From Daldinia sp. FL1419 (Eukaryota > Ascomycota > Sordariomycetes > Xylariales > Hypoxylaceae): a stretch of DNA of 64,000 nucleotides. The translations under genes were made by a program, and so were the position numbers. Under the pieces are notes generated by a model. That model was not told where the DNA came from. It made no database searches and saw nothing but the letters and a program-made list of their open reading frames with translations. The DNA lies in contig MU623342.1 in NCBI GenBank assembly GCA_025201765.1, positions 310,001 through 374,000 on the forward strand, in the 5' to 3' direction. This document shows, one piece after another, positions 1 through 9,922 of the stretch (positions within the stretch are counted from its first letter, which is position 1; every line of letters begins with the position of its first letter).

Positions 1-40
1 ACGTACCGGCACGGGCGAGAGATCCGTGAACTTTTCCCAT
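1..40 (-). CDS. rps30: 40S ribosomal protein S30 (eS30), first exon only
   Basis: Partial gene running off the left edge. On the minus strand an ATG at 38-40 opens MGKVHGSLARAG, the strongly conserved N-terminus of eS30, a small basic protein of the 40S ribosomal subunit. Coding exon 1 is 7-40 (34 nt) and is followed directly by a GTACGT donor at 6-1, so the rest of the gene lies outside the window. The minus-strand leader is pyrimidine-rich, as expected for a ribosomal protein gene. Upstream there are AGGGTTA/AGGGTTT motifs, noted separately. The identification rests on only 12 residues, but they are a near-exact family signature and the splice donor falls where fungal copies often have one. 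Confidence 0.88.
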   Translation of the reverse strand, partial: MGKVHGSLARAGT

Positions 41-181
41 CTTGAAAGATTTGTGATGTTAGACTGATTGAAGAGTCGATGAAGTTGGCAAGAGTGGAAG
101 AAATGGGTCGATGTGGGCGGAATTTGGGTGATGAATTCGCAAGTCTTGGCACTGGGATTGCTTAGAATGATGGGGGTTGTG

Positions 182-261
182 AGGGTTTGAAAGTGGAAGA
201 GTCACACCGAACAGAACTCGCTGCCTTCGTCAAAATTCCCCAAAAGGGTTAAGTAAACCCT
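182..261 (-). promoter_or_regulatory. Telobox-like motifs upstream of rps30
   Basis: AGGGTTT at 182-188, AGGGTTA at 245-251 and an inverted copy (AAACCCT) near 255-261 sit 140-220 bp upstream of the eS30 start codon. Telobox-type motifs bound by Tbf1-like factors are known regulators of ribosomal protein genes in several fungi. Their role here is inferred from motif and position only. Confidence 0.4.
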
Positions 262-321
262 GGTCATGTGACTACGCTTTGGTACATCTCCGAAAGCCCC
301 GCGCTAGAGCTTTATTGCATA

Positions 322-357
322 ACGTGTATAGCGTGCATAGCGTGCATAGCGTGCATA
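322..357. repeat. 9-bp tandem repeat GCGTGCATA
   Basis: Three perfect copies of GCGTGCATA (331-339, 340-348, 349-357) follow one degenerate copy at 322-330. It lies between rps30 and the CREG-like gene. An open frame across it would read VHSVHSVHS, which is the repeat and not evidence of a gene. Confidence 0.85.
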
Positions 358-661
358 GTGTAGGTTTGATAACGATAACTAGACGCGGATCTGCGCAGAG
401 CGAAGCGACCCACCCGATGCATCATTTCACATGGGATCGTTTGACTTCAAGACCGGTGACCGGCCTCGCCCTCGCCCTCGTCTTCGTCTTCGTTTCAATC
501 CATGAATTTCAACAGACCGCCAGACGCCATCGGAGAAAGACTATTTATTATCGTCTTGTAGTTTCATCCATAGCTCAACTTATAGTTATTTATAGTTGTA
601 TTTTGTAAACTTTGGAGCTAGATTATAAACATAAGCTCCCTTTCTCCAAACATTCTAACGA

Positions 662-691
662 TTCACGTCTTCACGTCTTCACGTCTTCACC
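662..691. repeat. 8-bp tandem repeat TTCACGTC in a probable 5' leader
   Basis: Three copies of TTCACGTC (662-685) and a fourth partial copy end about 70 bp before the ATG of the CREG-like gene. They probably lie in its promoter or 5' untranslated region. I see no further function. Confidence 0.7.
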
Positions 692-762
692 CGTTCTTCC
701 CCAAGTCTAGCTCAGCTTCGAGCCGCACAGCTCCCTACGCACGTACTTACCCGCGTTTCGCA

Positions 763-1551
763 ATGAGGTTTCTACGTAGTTTACCTTTCGTCTCTCTAGC
801 CGCGCATTCTTGCGTGGCGGAATCCGTCCCGGACCCTCAATACATCCTCAGCAACCCTCCTGCCTCGGAATCAAACTATCGGATTCCAACATCGTATGAG
901 TCCGCCGTTCTGGGCCGGCGCATCCTAGCTCTTACTCCCCTAGGCACCCTCTCCACAGTCTTCCCGGACACGTCCCGTACACGTCAGCCAGATGGCCTCG
1001 GCGGCGTGCCTCTCGGACTGATGGAATACGTGGCGGATTGCGAGGAAGAGGGAAATCCTACTATCCTAGCTATCAAGATCGGGACTACCTTCCGAAACGT
1101 GGATAGCGGTTCCAACATTAGTCTAGCTCAGGAATGGACACCTCCATACCCGCCAGACAAGCGTATCAAGTCCACCTTCTTCGACTGGCTGTTTGGACGC
1201 GATTCCGATACCAAGGATAGGGTTCCGTACAGCGCGGTAAACCTTCCGCGCTACAGCTTGCTAGGCTATATCGAGAAGATTGACGAGGCCGACGCTAAGG
1301 CTTTGTCGTCGTGCTTCGTGGATACGCACCCGGACAGCAAGTACTGGCTCCCCGGAAACAACATTCACGAGTCCGAGTTCGTGAGGCTTGTCGTTACGCA
1401 AATCTACTGGATCGGTGGTTTCGGCGACAGGGCCTACATCGGCTGGATTCCCATCGATGAGTGGAAGAACGTCACCAGGAAAGAGTGGGAAGGCGTAAGG
1501 CTACCTGGTGAGAAGAAGGGTTGGGACGAATGGAGCACTTCGGATCTATGA
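763..1551 (+). CDS. CREG-like FMN-binding split-barrel protein, secreted
   Basis: Single-exon gene of 262 aa. The N-terminus looks like a short signal peptide (hydrophobic through FVSLAAHSCVA), so secretion or vesicular targeting is likely. Residues about 43-240 match the pyridoxamine-phosphate-oxidase-like CREG beta-barrel family. An early 'LGTLSTV' strand is followed by 'GVPLGLMEYVAD', then a 'CFVDTHPDSKYWLPG' block and the typical ending 'YWIGGFGDRAYIGWIP'. Family members are usually small flavin-fold proteins whose enzymatic activity is unproven, so I assign no reaction. The start is the first in-frame ATG and keeps the signal peptide. A poly-T run follows shortly after the stop. Confidence 0.78.
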   Translation: MRFLRSLPFVSLAAHSCVAESVPDPQYILSNPPASESNYRIPTSYESAVLGRRILALTPLGTLSTVFPDTSRTRQPDGLGGVPLGLMEYVADCEEEGNPTILAIKIGTTFRNVDSGSNISLAQEWTPPYPPDKRIKSTFFDWLFGRDSDTKDRVPYSAVNLPRYSLLGYIEKIDEADAKALSSCFVDTHPDSKYWLPGNNIHESEFVRLVVTQIYWIGGFGDRAYIGWIPIDEWKNVTRKEWEGVRLPGEKKGWDEWSTSDL

Positions 1552-2051
1552 GGGTCTGTTCATGCGCAGCTTCCTTTTTTTTTTTTTTTTTTTTTGACGC
1601 CATCAGACTGTTATGTTCGCTTGCTTTATAAACGATCAGTTTCGGATAAATGTTAATGGGATTTTTCCAGTACTCCAGCAGGAGGCATGTCCATACGCAT
1701 ATATGAGTAAATAGCAAAATAATGACATAGCCGCTCAGGCGAAGCAAAGCAAAGCACCGATATATGATGATGATGTTAGACAATTCTGCAACTTCATACT
1801 TTGCTAGTAGGAGCCATCTCTTGGTGGCATTAGTTGAGTTCCAGATTTATCCAAGAGTTACTTCGTAGTATGTATGAGCAAGATTAAAAATATATGACTA
1901 TTTTTAGAAAAGGAGAAAGTAAATATTAACCAAATGCTTCTTTTCACAATGTGGAGGAAGACTATGTAAGTTATGTGGGCGTGAGCGTATAATGCTAGGT
2001 GATCTCCACTATTAGTGCTAGCTAGTGTAAAACAATCGCAAAACCATCGCC
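1552..2051. other. Intergenic, no gene seen
   Basis: AT-rich spacer between the CREG-like gene and tRNA-Leu. It holds a poly-T run near 1575-1594 and nothing else I can support. Confidence 0.6.
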
Positions 2052-2064
2052 AAAAAAAAAAAAA
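2052..2064 (-). terminator. Pol III terminator of tRNA-Leu
   Basis: A run of 13 A on the + strand is a T13 tract on the tRNA strand, starting 7 nt beyond the 3' end of the tRNA. This is the expected RNA polymerase III stop signal. Confidence 0.8.
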
Positions 2065-2070
2065 TTTTGT

Positions 2071-2169
2071 TGACAAGAGTGGGACTTGAACCCACGCGGA
2101 TTGCTCCATGAGGAATTAGGAATTAAGGTGACCTTAACCTCACGCCATAACCAACTCGGCCATCTTGCC
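2071..2169 (-). tRNA. tRNA-Leu(AAG) with a 17-nt intron
   Basis: On the minus strand the gene starts GGCAAGATGGCCGAGTTGG, with a leucine/serine-type D arm. It folds with a 7-bp acceptor stem (GGCAAGA with TCTTGTC), an anticodon stem TGAGG/CCTCA and a T arm GTGGG-TTCAAGT-CCCAC. The anticodon is AAG at 2135-2133. An intron of 17 nt (2131-2115) sits one base 3' of the anticodon, the canonical position. The mature RNA is 82 nt plus CCA, normal for a class II tRNA-Leu with a long variable arm. Discriminator base is A (2071). Confidence 0.93.
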
Positions 2170-2677
2170 TTGATGAATTTACATTTTATTAGGCCTTAAG
2201 TACCTACTCAGCCCAGGCTTCAACCTTTATGCTTGGGCAGTCAACAAACTTTGCCTTGGTAATGGCTCGACTCGACTATATTAGTTTCGCTTTGACCGTA
2301 TCGGTACTCCTATAAGTCGGACATGTAAAATTAGAAATACGCTGAAACTTGCGTGTGCAGAGTTTTCTTAGTCAACCCACGGCTCAAAATGAAATCTTAT
2401 ATCGAGTCATCGCCACTTTCTATGTCCTAGCGCTCGCTTGTCCGTAGACATATATAATAAGAAGCCACCTGTCGTAGAGTGAAGTGCTTGAGCGAGCCCC
2501 ATACCTGGTAATTAGCTCTATGTGCGAGTATATAAATGTCCTCTCCCCCCCTCCCTTCCCCCCTGGTTACTCTCTCTTTTCTTTAATGAACCAGATCTTA
2601 TCCAGACACATTATATATACCTACAGGTAAGTAAGCCCGCATACTACATAACATAACCTCTCGACAAACAAACAAAA
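2170..2677. other. Leader region of the tandem array
   Basis: No ORF. It contains a TATATAAA box (2529-2536), a long pyrimidine tract (about 2540-2580) and a consensus GTAAGT splice donor (2627-2632), in the order expected of a fungal Pol II promoter and first exon. The array starts 46 nt after the donor. Confidence 0.5.
2529..2536 (+). promoter_or_regulatory. TATA box upstream of the tandem array
   Basis: TATATAAA is followed at once by a C/T-rich tract, a typical start-site context in filamentous fungi. It could drive a Pol II transcript through the array. Position and motif only. Confidence 0.4.
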
Positions 2678-3509
2678 GGTCGTGTTGGCACGACCTAAGG
2701 GAAACCTTTCATCTCCTCCTGCGTTGTAGGTGGACATAGCGGTGAAAGTCCCTTAGGTTCTGGGGTTCGATTCCTTAGATGACTACTTCCTCTCCTCTCC
2801 CTCTCCTCCCCCTCCCCTTCTCCTCCTCTTCTCAACCAAAGGTCATGTTGGTACGGCCTAGGGAAACTTCATTTCCAACCCTTCTGGGGGAGGACATAGT
2901 GGTGAAGTTCTCTAGGCTCTGCGGTTCGATTCCCTAGATGACTACTTCCTCTCCCTCTCCTCTCCTCCTCTTTTCAACCAAAGGTCGCGTTGGCGCGGCC
3001 TAAGGGGAACTCATCTCCAACCCTTCTGGGGGAGGACATAGTGATGAAAGCCCCTTAGGCTCTACGGTTCGATTCCCTAGGTGACTACTTCCTCTCCTCT
3101 TCCTCTCTTCTTCTTCTCAATAACAGGTCGTGTTGGTACGGCCTAAGGGAAACTCTCATCTCCTCCTGCGTTGTAGGTGGACATAGCGGTGAAAGTCCCT
3201 TAGGTTCTGAGGTTCGATTCCTTAGATGACTACTTCCTCTCCTCTTCTTCTCAATAACAGGTCGTGTTGGTACGGCCTAGGGAAACTCTCATCTCCAACC
3301 CTTCTGGGGGAGGACATAGCGGTGAAAGTCCCCTAGGCTCTGAGGTTCGATTCCTTAGATGGCTGCTTCCTCTCCCTCTCCCTCTCCTCTTCTCCTCTTC
3401 CAAAGGTCGTGTTGGTACAGCCTAAGGAAGCTTTCATCTCCAACCCTTCTGGGGGTGGACATAGTGATGAAAGCCCTCAGGCTCTGCGGTTCGATTCCTC
3501 AGATGACTA
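2678..3509 (+). ncRNA. Tandem array of six tRNA-like structured units
   Basis: Six homologous units lie head to tail at 2678-2785, 2841-2944, 2983-3087, 3126-3232, 3260-3364 and 3405-3509, separated by pyrimidine-rich spacers. Every unit has three pairings. First, a 5' hairpin of type GGTCGTG-TTGG-CACGACC. Second, a long arm in which CCTAAGGGA pairs with TCCCTTAGG and CTTTCA with TGAAAG. Third, an outer stem in which the first six bases pair with ATGACT at the end. Every unit also has an invariant GGTTCGATTCC, which fits the Pol III B-box/T-arm consensus. Stem sequences differ between units while pairing is kept (AAGGGA/TCCCTT, AGGGAA/TTCTCT, AAGGGG/CCCCTT). In unit 3 the outer pair T-A becomes C-G. 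No canonical A box or full tRNA cloverleaf is present, so this is not a standard tRNA cluster. Function unknown. Confidence 0.72.
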
Positions 3510-4081
3510 TCATCTTCTTTCCTTTTTCGTCCTCTTCTTTTGGCTTTGGTGGCCTTATGCATCTAGGTAAGTCATGAACCAGCTTCTAACTAATGGCCAA
3601 AGGACTATATAAGTACGGCCTGGCGAAACATTTATCTCTTCCCCTTTTTAAAGATGTCATGCTTTGTTTCTATTTCAGGTTACCTGGTTGCTGGGTGATG
3701 TAGAATACGATGTCAAATAACAGTATATGAGGTTTGGGAGATATAGGAGTGCTCTGATAACCGTAGCACTCGGTAAACTACAACACTTGGCTGGAGCACA
3801 GTTCTATATATAAGACATGGGGTTTTATAAAGTCTCCCTTTCGGGATTTTCATTAATTGTATGGGGTTTCTCTTCTATATTAAATGCGTGGTAAAGCTTA
3901 AATAGATAGGCAGCTCAATCTATATGCCCCTAGGAAAAAAAAAACTAGTTGAGCTTCATACACGTACATACCTACCTATGCATATCATAGCTTATACTAA
4001 CGGCCACCTATGAGGTGGGTGATTTCTCCATTCTGCTATTATAATCCGTTCGCAAATAGTGTGCACTTTTATTGCCTTCGA
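3510..4081. other. Region 3' of the array, with a degenerate unit
   Basis: A T5 run at 3523-3527 could end Pol III transcription. A second GTAAGT (about 3568) and an acceptor-like TTTCAG (near 3674-3679) are compatible with a spliced host transcript. A degraded half-unit lies at about 3600-3640. No coding gene seen. Confidence 0.45.
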
Positions 4082-4744
4082 CTAGGGGATCCGGGGGATT
4101 TTACCGATGTCATCAAAGACCACCGAGTTCTTCACAAGCAATGTCCCCAAGAATTCAAGAATGGCTCTGAAACTCTCCGAGCCTCGTACATTGGAGACCA
4201 ACGCCCTTCGGACTCCTATAGTAGTTAGCTCTTTTGCATCGTCGGTCATGTCTTCTCCGATTTTCTGGCACAATAAGTTGTATGCGGTGATGATTATGCG
4301 GTCTGTCAGGTCTTGGAAGAAGTGAAGCGTCCATTCATCGCCTTGGGCTAACTCCAATTGGTCGAACAGTCTCTCGTAATTTAACATTGGGAGATACGCG
4401 ATAATAAGTTCGTGGAGTTGGTTGATCCACTGCCCGACGAATTCGAATGCGCCATGATTAGAAAGATCGTTGATAAACTGTTCCACTATCACCGGGGTGA
4501 CTATACCATCGGCTACATTTATAAGTGCCCGAAAAGCGTCGACGACTCCTGCTGTATTATCCAACATACATTTGGTACAGTGAATGTCGACATCCCTATA
4601 CATCTCCGTTTCAACGCCCTGGGGACAAAACCAGAACAGCACGATGTCAGGAAGGTATTCATCCTCGATGAGCCTATCGCAGGCCTCACAAACTCTAGGT
4701 AGAGCTATGTTCAGTGACTTCATGCTTACCTGGTTGTCCGTCAT
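4082..4744 (-). CDS. Hypothetical protein
   Basis: Open frame of about 220 codons from the first in-frame ATG (4742-4744). The frame extends 22 codons further upstream without an ATG. I do not recognise the protein. It is acidic and mostly helical in appearance, with a CxxC pair ('CEACDRL') near the N-terminus and a further 'CTKC' about 40 residues later, which together could bind zinc. A GTAAGC directly after 'MTDNQ' could be a splice donor, so the 5' end may be wrong. Isolated between the RNA array and the acetyl-CoA transporter. No homology is claimed. Confidence 0.4.
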   Translation of the reverse strand: MTDNQVSMKSLNIALPRVCEACDRLIEDEYLPDIVLFWFCPQGVETEMYRDVDIHCTKCMLDNTAGVVDAFRALINVADGIVTPVIVEQFINDLSNHGAFEFVGQWINQLHELIIAYLPMLNYERLFDQLELAQGDEWTLHFFQDLTDRIIITAYNLLCQKIGEDMTDDAKELTTIGVRRALVSNVRGSESFRAILEFLGTLLVKNSVVFDDIGKIPRIP

Positions 4745-5345
4745 GGTGAAATATAATGCTATTTGGAGATCGTTAGAGGTGATGTCGTTGAATAATTGAC
4801 CTGTATGCAAGTGCTCAGTATTAACCTATGATGAAGGGGGAAAACTAGCGGAGTGGAAGATTATCTGAGGCTTATGTACTTGAACTTCGACCAAATGACA
4901 TCTAAATTATGAATGATGGTGTTTTTCTATATCAGAGCCGATGTAATATGTCAATGTTATTGTTCATCGAGAAACAAAGCTGAACAGAAGAAGCTGGGTC
5001 ATCTTTTGAAGGACGTTGAATGAACAATTAAGGAGATGAATGGCTTCATTGTATCTACCAGGCAGTTATTGACATTAGTAAATGGACAGGTAAAGACGAG
5101 TTGGCACTAGACACCGGCCAATCAAAGATCCCTTTGGTCCCTATTTAGGGAATATTCACCAAGCAAATTCACTCCGTTATCTAGCACACAATTCAGTTTG
5201 TTCCTTGGAGTGATCGAATACCGAGATTGTAATTCAAATTCTTCTCTTAAACTACCGAGAGTAATGGTCACAAACGTATCTAATGTTCGACGACATTTTA
5301 TTTCCTATCCATATTTTACATACGGACTACACAGTAATACCCTCT
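4745..5345. other. Intergenic, no gene seen
   Basis: AT-rich stretch between the hypothetical gene and the 3' end of the acetyl-CoA transporter gene. No ORF with coding character. Confidence 0.5.
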
Positions 5346-7113
5346 CTACCTAGACCCTGCCAATCTCCACGCTCTTAGTGGTAGATTTTGTAATGCCGTA
5401 ACCCTCTTCCTAATGTACAAAGTGAAAGTAATTACTCCTACAAGAACGCATAGGACGTTTACAATATAGAACCCATCATGTAAGATCTCACATGTGCCAC
5501 CACCGTGTTCACATCGCTCTCTCTCCGCTTGAACAGCGCAGGAGAACTCTTGTGTTACCAGCGGCCCCCTAAGCGCTGAGCTGTCAAGCTTCTGCGTTGG
5601 GGGTTGGCAAGTAGCTTGCGTGAATGTGTCCACTAGACGCAAAACAAAATATCTAGGGAATGTACCTCCAAGATTGGAAACACTGGTATTGAATGTTAGC
5701 TAAGATCGATTTTTATCTGGGATGTAGAACTTACGTAGCAAGCAAGGTCATATAAGTTCCACCGATCACGGGGTCGGCGACCCGAGCGTGGAACGCGGAA
5801 ACGGCGACGAACATGACGGTCGAAGTAAACGTCGAGAAGACGTGCTCGCCAATGACGAGAAGTAGATACCAAGGTTGGACACCACCAGCCGGGAAAACGC
5901 TAACGGTGACTTGGGCGAAGATAGCGGCGATCAGGCGACCCATAAACCCCCAACACCAGAGGCGCATGGGTGTATATTCCTGAGACCACTTGCCGGCATA
6001 ATAGCCAAGGCCTATCTCGAAAGGAAAGTCAATAAGGACGGTAAGCGCCAAGTTTTCTTTCCCGAACCCCTTTTCTAATAATTTTAAGTTTGTCACCGCA
6101 TCGTTGGCTTGAAATCCGATCTTCGAAATGAGATGAACAATAATGATGGTCTGGATATTCCGTAGCTTCAACACATCCCACATGATCTTGTAAACATCCC
6201 AGATGCCGTCTTCGTTCCTTGTCTTCTCTTCCTTTTTGAGAAGCGCAAGTCCGATGGTGATTGCGATGTAAGCCCAGCCCCAAAAGGTCAAGTAGCCTCC
6301 TAAGCTCAGAAGGCCCTCCTCTGATGGCACGGAACGGAAGTAACGATTGGCGAAATCGCTCGAGTTGAAGGCTAGGAATACGGTGTAAGACAAGAATTGG
6401 CCGGCTGTTAAGCCGACCGTTTGCGCCGTCGAAGCGTATGAAACATTTCCGGGCGTCAGCAAAGTGAGAGCCCACCCATCCACAGCGATGTCCTGGGTGG
6501 CGCACATGAAGACTAAAAAGAACCACCAACCCGTGAAGTTCCAGACGCTGGGGCCGCCTGGCTTACCCGTTGTAGCCATTAAATCCTCGATCATGGACCC
6601 GAGGTATAACATGCTGAACCCGGATATTAACTGGATAGGAAGAATCCAGCTTTTTCTCCTCCCAACTTTGGGGCTCCATACCGCATCCACTATCGGACTC
6701 CAGAACAACTTTAACGAGTATGGATATGACGCCAGGCTGAAGACGCCGATCTCACCGAATGAGAGATGCTCTTTGAGGAGGAACGGTACCGATCCACTCG
6801 CGAGACCCATAGGCACACCTTGTAAGAAATATAATAGCACGAGTAACATAAAATTCCTCTGATCTTGTAAGGGAAGTTCCCAAAATCCATGGTTATTCAC
6901 AGAGGGCGTTTTCGGAATATTGTCATCGAGGGAAAAGGATTCTCGGCCTATGAGGTTTGCCGTAACCTGACCTGACTCTTGTGGTGCAGCGGGTTTCCGC
7001 CGCAACTCCATATTGTTCATGTCGCCGTTCGAGTGACCATTTACGCGGCCGCTCGTCGAGACTGATAATTTGTCTCTTTTCTGAGATTTCGACCGTCGAG
7101 TTTCGACACCCAT
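5346..7113 (-). CDS. Acetyl-CoA transporter, SLC33A1 (AT-1) family
   Basis: Two exons, 5735-7113 and 5346-5682, split by a 52-nt intron (GTAAGT donor). The joined frame reads across as TLLAT-VSNLGG, matching the family. The protein is 571 aa. A ~75-residue polar N-terminus precedes about a dozen membrane segments of the major facilitator fold, with 'FFLQGVPMGLASGSVPFLL' near the first helix and 'ATQDIAVDGWALTLL' in the middle, both typical of SLC33A1. Human AT-1 imports acetyl-CoA into the ER lumen for protein acetylation; the same role is inferred here. I chose MGVETRRS as the start. The frame runs 70 codons further upstream, but that part looks like leader sequence. The gene is divergent from CENP-O. 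Confidence 0.88.
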
Positions 7114-7898
7114 TCGTACTTTAGCACGAGACAGGTGGGGGGGAGTGTTTGGTTGCTCAAAAGCGGGATGCCGTATTGTTAAATTTGTAGTGACGCAATA
7201 CGACGACGGATGGCTGGCAATAAAATGAGAGGGAATGCCCGTGAGACCTGTGTGTAAGTAGGTTCCTACGTAAATTATATGGTTCTCGTATATGATTTGC
7301 GAAAAGCGTTCGATCTTGTCCAATAAGTCAACAATGAAAATAAATAAAATAGAAACCGTGGCCTTTTTTAGGGGATCGCGCCGGAACGTGGCGAAGTGGA
7401 ACCCTGAAATAAAAATAATATGACGAGTAAACGAGTGGTTTGAATGATGGTAGAAGTTGAGAACCCTCCAAAAACGACGAATATGTGTTATTCCCCGTTC
7501 AGTCCATCATGGCTAAATACCTGTATTGCGGCTTCTTTGGTGCCGTTTCGATGGAGCGCAGATGCACGGGAAAATATGTGGACGTGTCCAAATGAAGCTT
7601 GAAGCTTTTCAGCTTGGACCCAATGGATTGGAGAGGAAAAGTAAAACCCTGCCTTAAAATGACTAATCATGACACCCTAAATAGCCCAATAGCCCACCCA
7701 GTAGCCCCACTTGGATCTAGATTCTCCCCCACCTCCCCTGCCTTATCTCTTTTATCTTTCTTATCGTGACCTATCGTGCAGTATCTTATCGTCGTCTCCA
7801 TTTACTAATACGCGTCGTCGCGTCTTCGCTAGATGTTTTCCATCAACAATCACGCCGGCGATTCGTTATAGCTTCGATTCTCATCCTATAAATAAAAA
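7114..7898. promoter_or_regulatory. Shared upstream region of the transporter and CENP-O genes
   Basis: 785 bp between two divergent start codons. It contains C/T-rich tracts near 7720-7760, just upstream of the CENP-O gene. No convincing extra gene; the short open frames here lack coding character. Confidence 0.45.
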
Positions 7899-8872
7899 AT
7901 GGCTTCCGAAGAACCGCAATCACAAGAACTGTCCGTAGCGGAAAAGTTGGATAATGAAATTGCAACTTTAAGAGCTCAAGGTAGCTATCCAATATTATTA
8001 TCTCGTGATCTGTACATATATAATATGAAGAATGAAAATAGTACTAATATCTCCTAGTGGAATCATTAAAACGAGATCTCAAGTTACAAACGGCGACTCT
8101 GATAACATCGGATTCGACGCTTGAATTATTGAAAGCTGATTCTAAGACCAAGTCAGATTCAAAAGGGTCAAACGAGAACTCTAGGATACAGGAGTTATTA
8201 ACAAGAGCTAATGAGCAAACCGCTCACAAGCAGCAATGTCTCTATCGAACATGTGCTTCCATCACAACTTTTAAAGTGCGCGATCCGGATCCCAACGCCG
8301 TGGATGGGGGTAATGTTTTGGGTCTGCGATTCGAAGTCATGTCCAAATCCCGGTTTCTCCGGCCATACTATGTCATGCTAAACAGACCTTTCTCGAATTC
8401 CCGGTTTCTGCGCGTCCACCGGCATACTGTTCCCCAATGCATACCACTTTCTGGGTTGGCGGCCCGGCATCTTCCCCCGCCAGTAGTGAGGGACGACGAC
8501 GACAGCGACATGCCAAAAAGGCAAGATCTGTCGAGTTTCGTGCGGGCGTTAAGGCGGGAGCTGGTCCGCTATCACAATCGTACAGCCGTTATCGGAGACC
8601 TAAGGAGTATGGCTGGGCTGGAGAGTAAGAAAGGGGTTACCAAAGAGCGGGAGGTACCAATTACGGACATCAGTGCGGCCGATGCCCAAGCGAAGCAGAT
8701 CCGCGTGGAGTGGAGCGACGGGCGCTCGGGGCGCCTGGTGATGGACGACGACGGCGACATCGTGAAGATGGTCGTACAAGGCGAAGACGGACAGGATCGA
8801 GAGACGATGAGGCAATTTTTGGGTGGAAGCCTTCGCGTCGAGGATATCGTTAAGCAGCTTGAAGGTGCTTAA
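7899..8872 (+). CDS. mcm21: Kinetochore protein CENP-O / Mcm21
   Basis: Two exons, 7899-7980 and 8058-8872, with a 77-nt intron (GTAGCT donor, TACTAAT branch site, TAG acceptor). Exon 1 encodes MASEEPQSQELSVAEKLD and completes the coiled-coil start that continues as VESLKRDLKLQT in exon 2. Product 298 aa. The C-terminal two thirds carry the CENP-O domain: 'LGLRFEVMSKSRFLRPYYVML', then 'HRHTVPQCIPL' and 'LSSFVRALRREL'. CENP-O is a subunit of the COMA/CCAN inner kinetochore complex that links centromeric nucleosomes to outer kinetochore proteins. Joining the exons is needed to give an ATG start, because exon 2 alone begins at GTG. Confidence 0.85.
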
Positions 8873-9922
8873 TCCTCTAGGCTGCATGGCCGAGATCAAG
8901 GCAACTAAGCCACCAAGCGGGGGAACTTGCAGCGAAAAAACTCGGGTACCACAATAGTTTCGGCAAATTTCGCTTTTACCAGAGTTGACACGGATTTCTA
9001 CAAAAGGACTAGTATATTATGGTTGTATGAGGGAAGCCGGCGAGAAGTTCGTGCGACCGTTACCATCATCTGATGTAGTCGTATATCTACTAACATACAC
9101 GAGTACAGCCTTGTTCCAATTCACACAGGCGCTATCCAGAACTTTTTTCAGCACACCAAGTCATCATGCCGCGCTCATATAGAAGATTATATTCAATACC
9201 GTGATTGGCTCGATTCTTGAAATTTCGATCAAGCCAAGTCTCTCGAAGCAATGCAACCCAATTACAGTATATACGACACAGTTATAACTTAGTCATATCC
9301 TAAGCTTTCCCCGTACTAGAGCCTCAAGTTTGCTCACGAGGATTCAACCGGCTACCTACCATAATACTAGGATCAGACTGAGCGGAATAGGTGGCGATGG
9401 AAGTTAGTACGTTGGCCGGAGTGGCAGTGCTGGAGCCGGTAACCTGGGTGAAAGCAATGAATATTCGTCATTCAACGCGATTTGGGATCAACTATGTGGA
9501 GATGTAAGATGGAACCGAGGATGTGCATAACGCAGTGTCTGTAATTCAGGCGACTATTCGCCGATTTGCACTGTTCTTACAGCCGACCAATTAGTTCTAA
9601 ACCATGATCGCGTGCGTCGTTGGGTTCGGCTGCTTTTTTGTCTTGGTCCTCTCGGGCGCTAGATATCCCACGGTTCATGCCAGACAGAACTGTGAGCGAT
9701 AGGTCATGGGTTGCTCTTGTGGAAATAATAACCGAGTGCAAATATGATTTATTGTACTCGATAATAAATCAATATCACCAAGTCCGATTCTCTCAGCTGC
9801 AAAGAGTGAAATTATCTATCTATACGAGTGCTTATTCACTGCTTTTTAAATACTCAGTCAAGAACGTGATCGTACCCAATATCCTTCCACTAAAAACTAC
9901 ACCCGTCCCCCTTCGTTTCATC
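8873..9922. other. Intergenic, upstream of the ENA ATPase
   Basis: About 1 kb without a supportable gene. The frame of ENA exon 1 stays open upstream to about 9620, but the translation there is not conserved-looking and is probably leader sequence. Confidence 0.5.

Noticed and set aside
2678..3509. CRISPR-like or ordinary tRNA cluster reading of the array
   Set aside because: Units are diverged, with no constant-repeat and unique-spacer pattern, and no canonical A box or anticodon arm is present, so neither label fits.
7114..7323. N-terminal extension of the acetyl-CoA transporter
   Set aside because: The frame is open for 70 more codons, but the translation looks non-conserved and the internal MGVETRRS start fits better.
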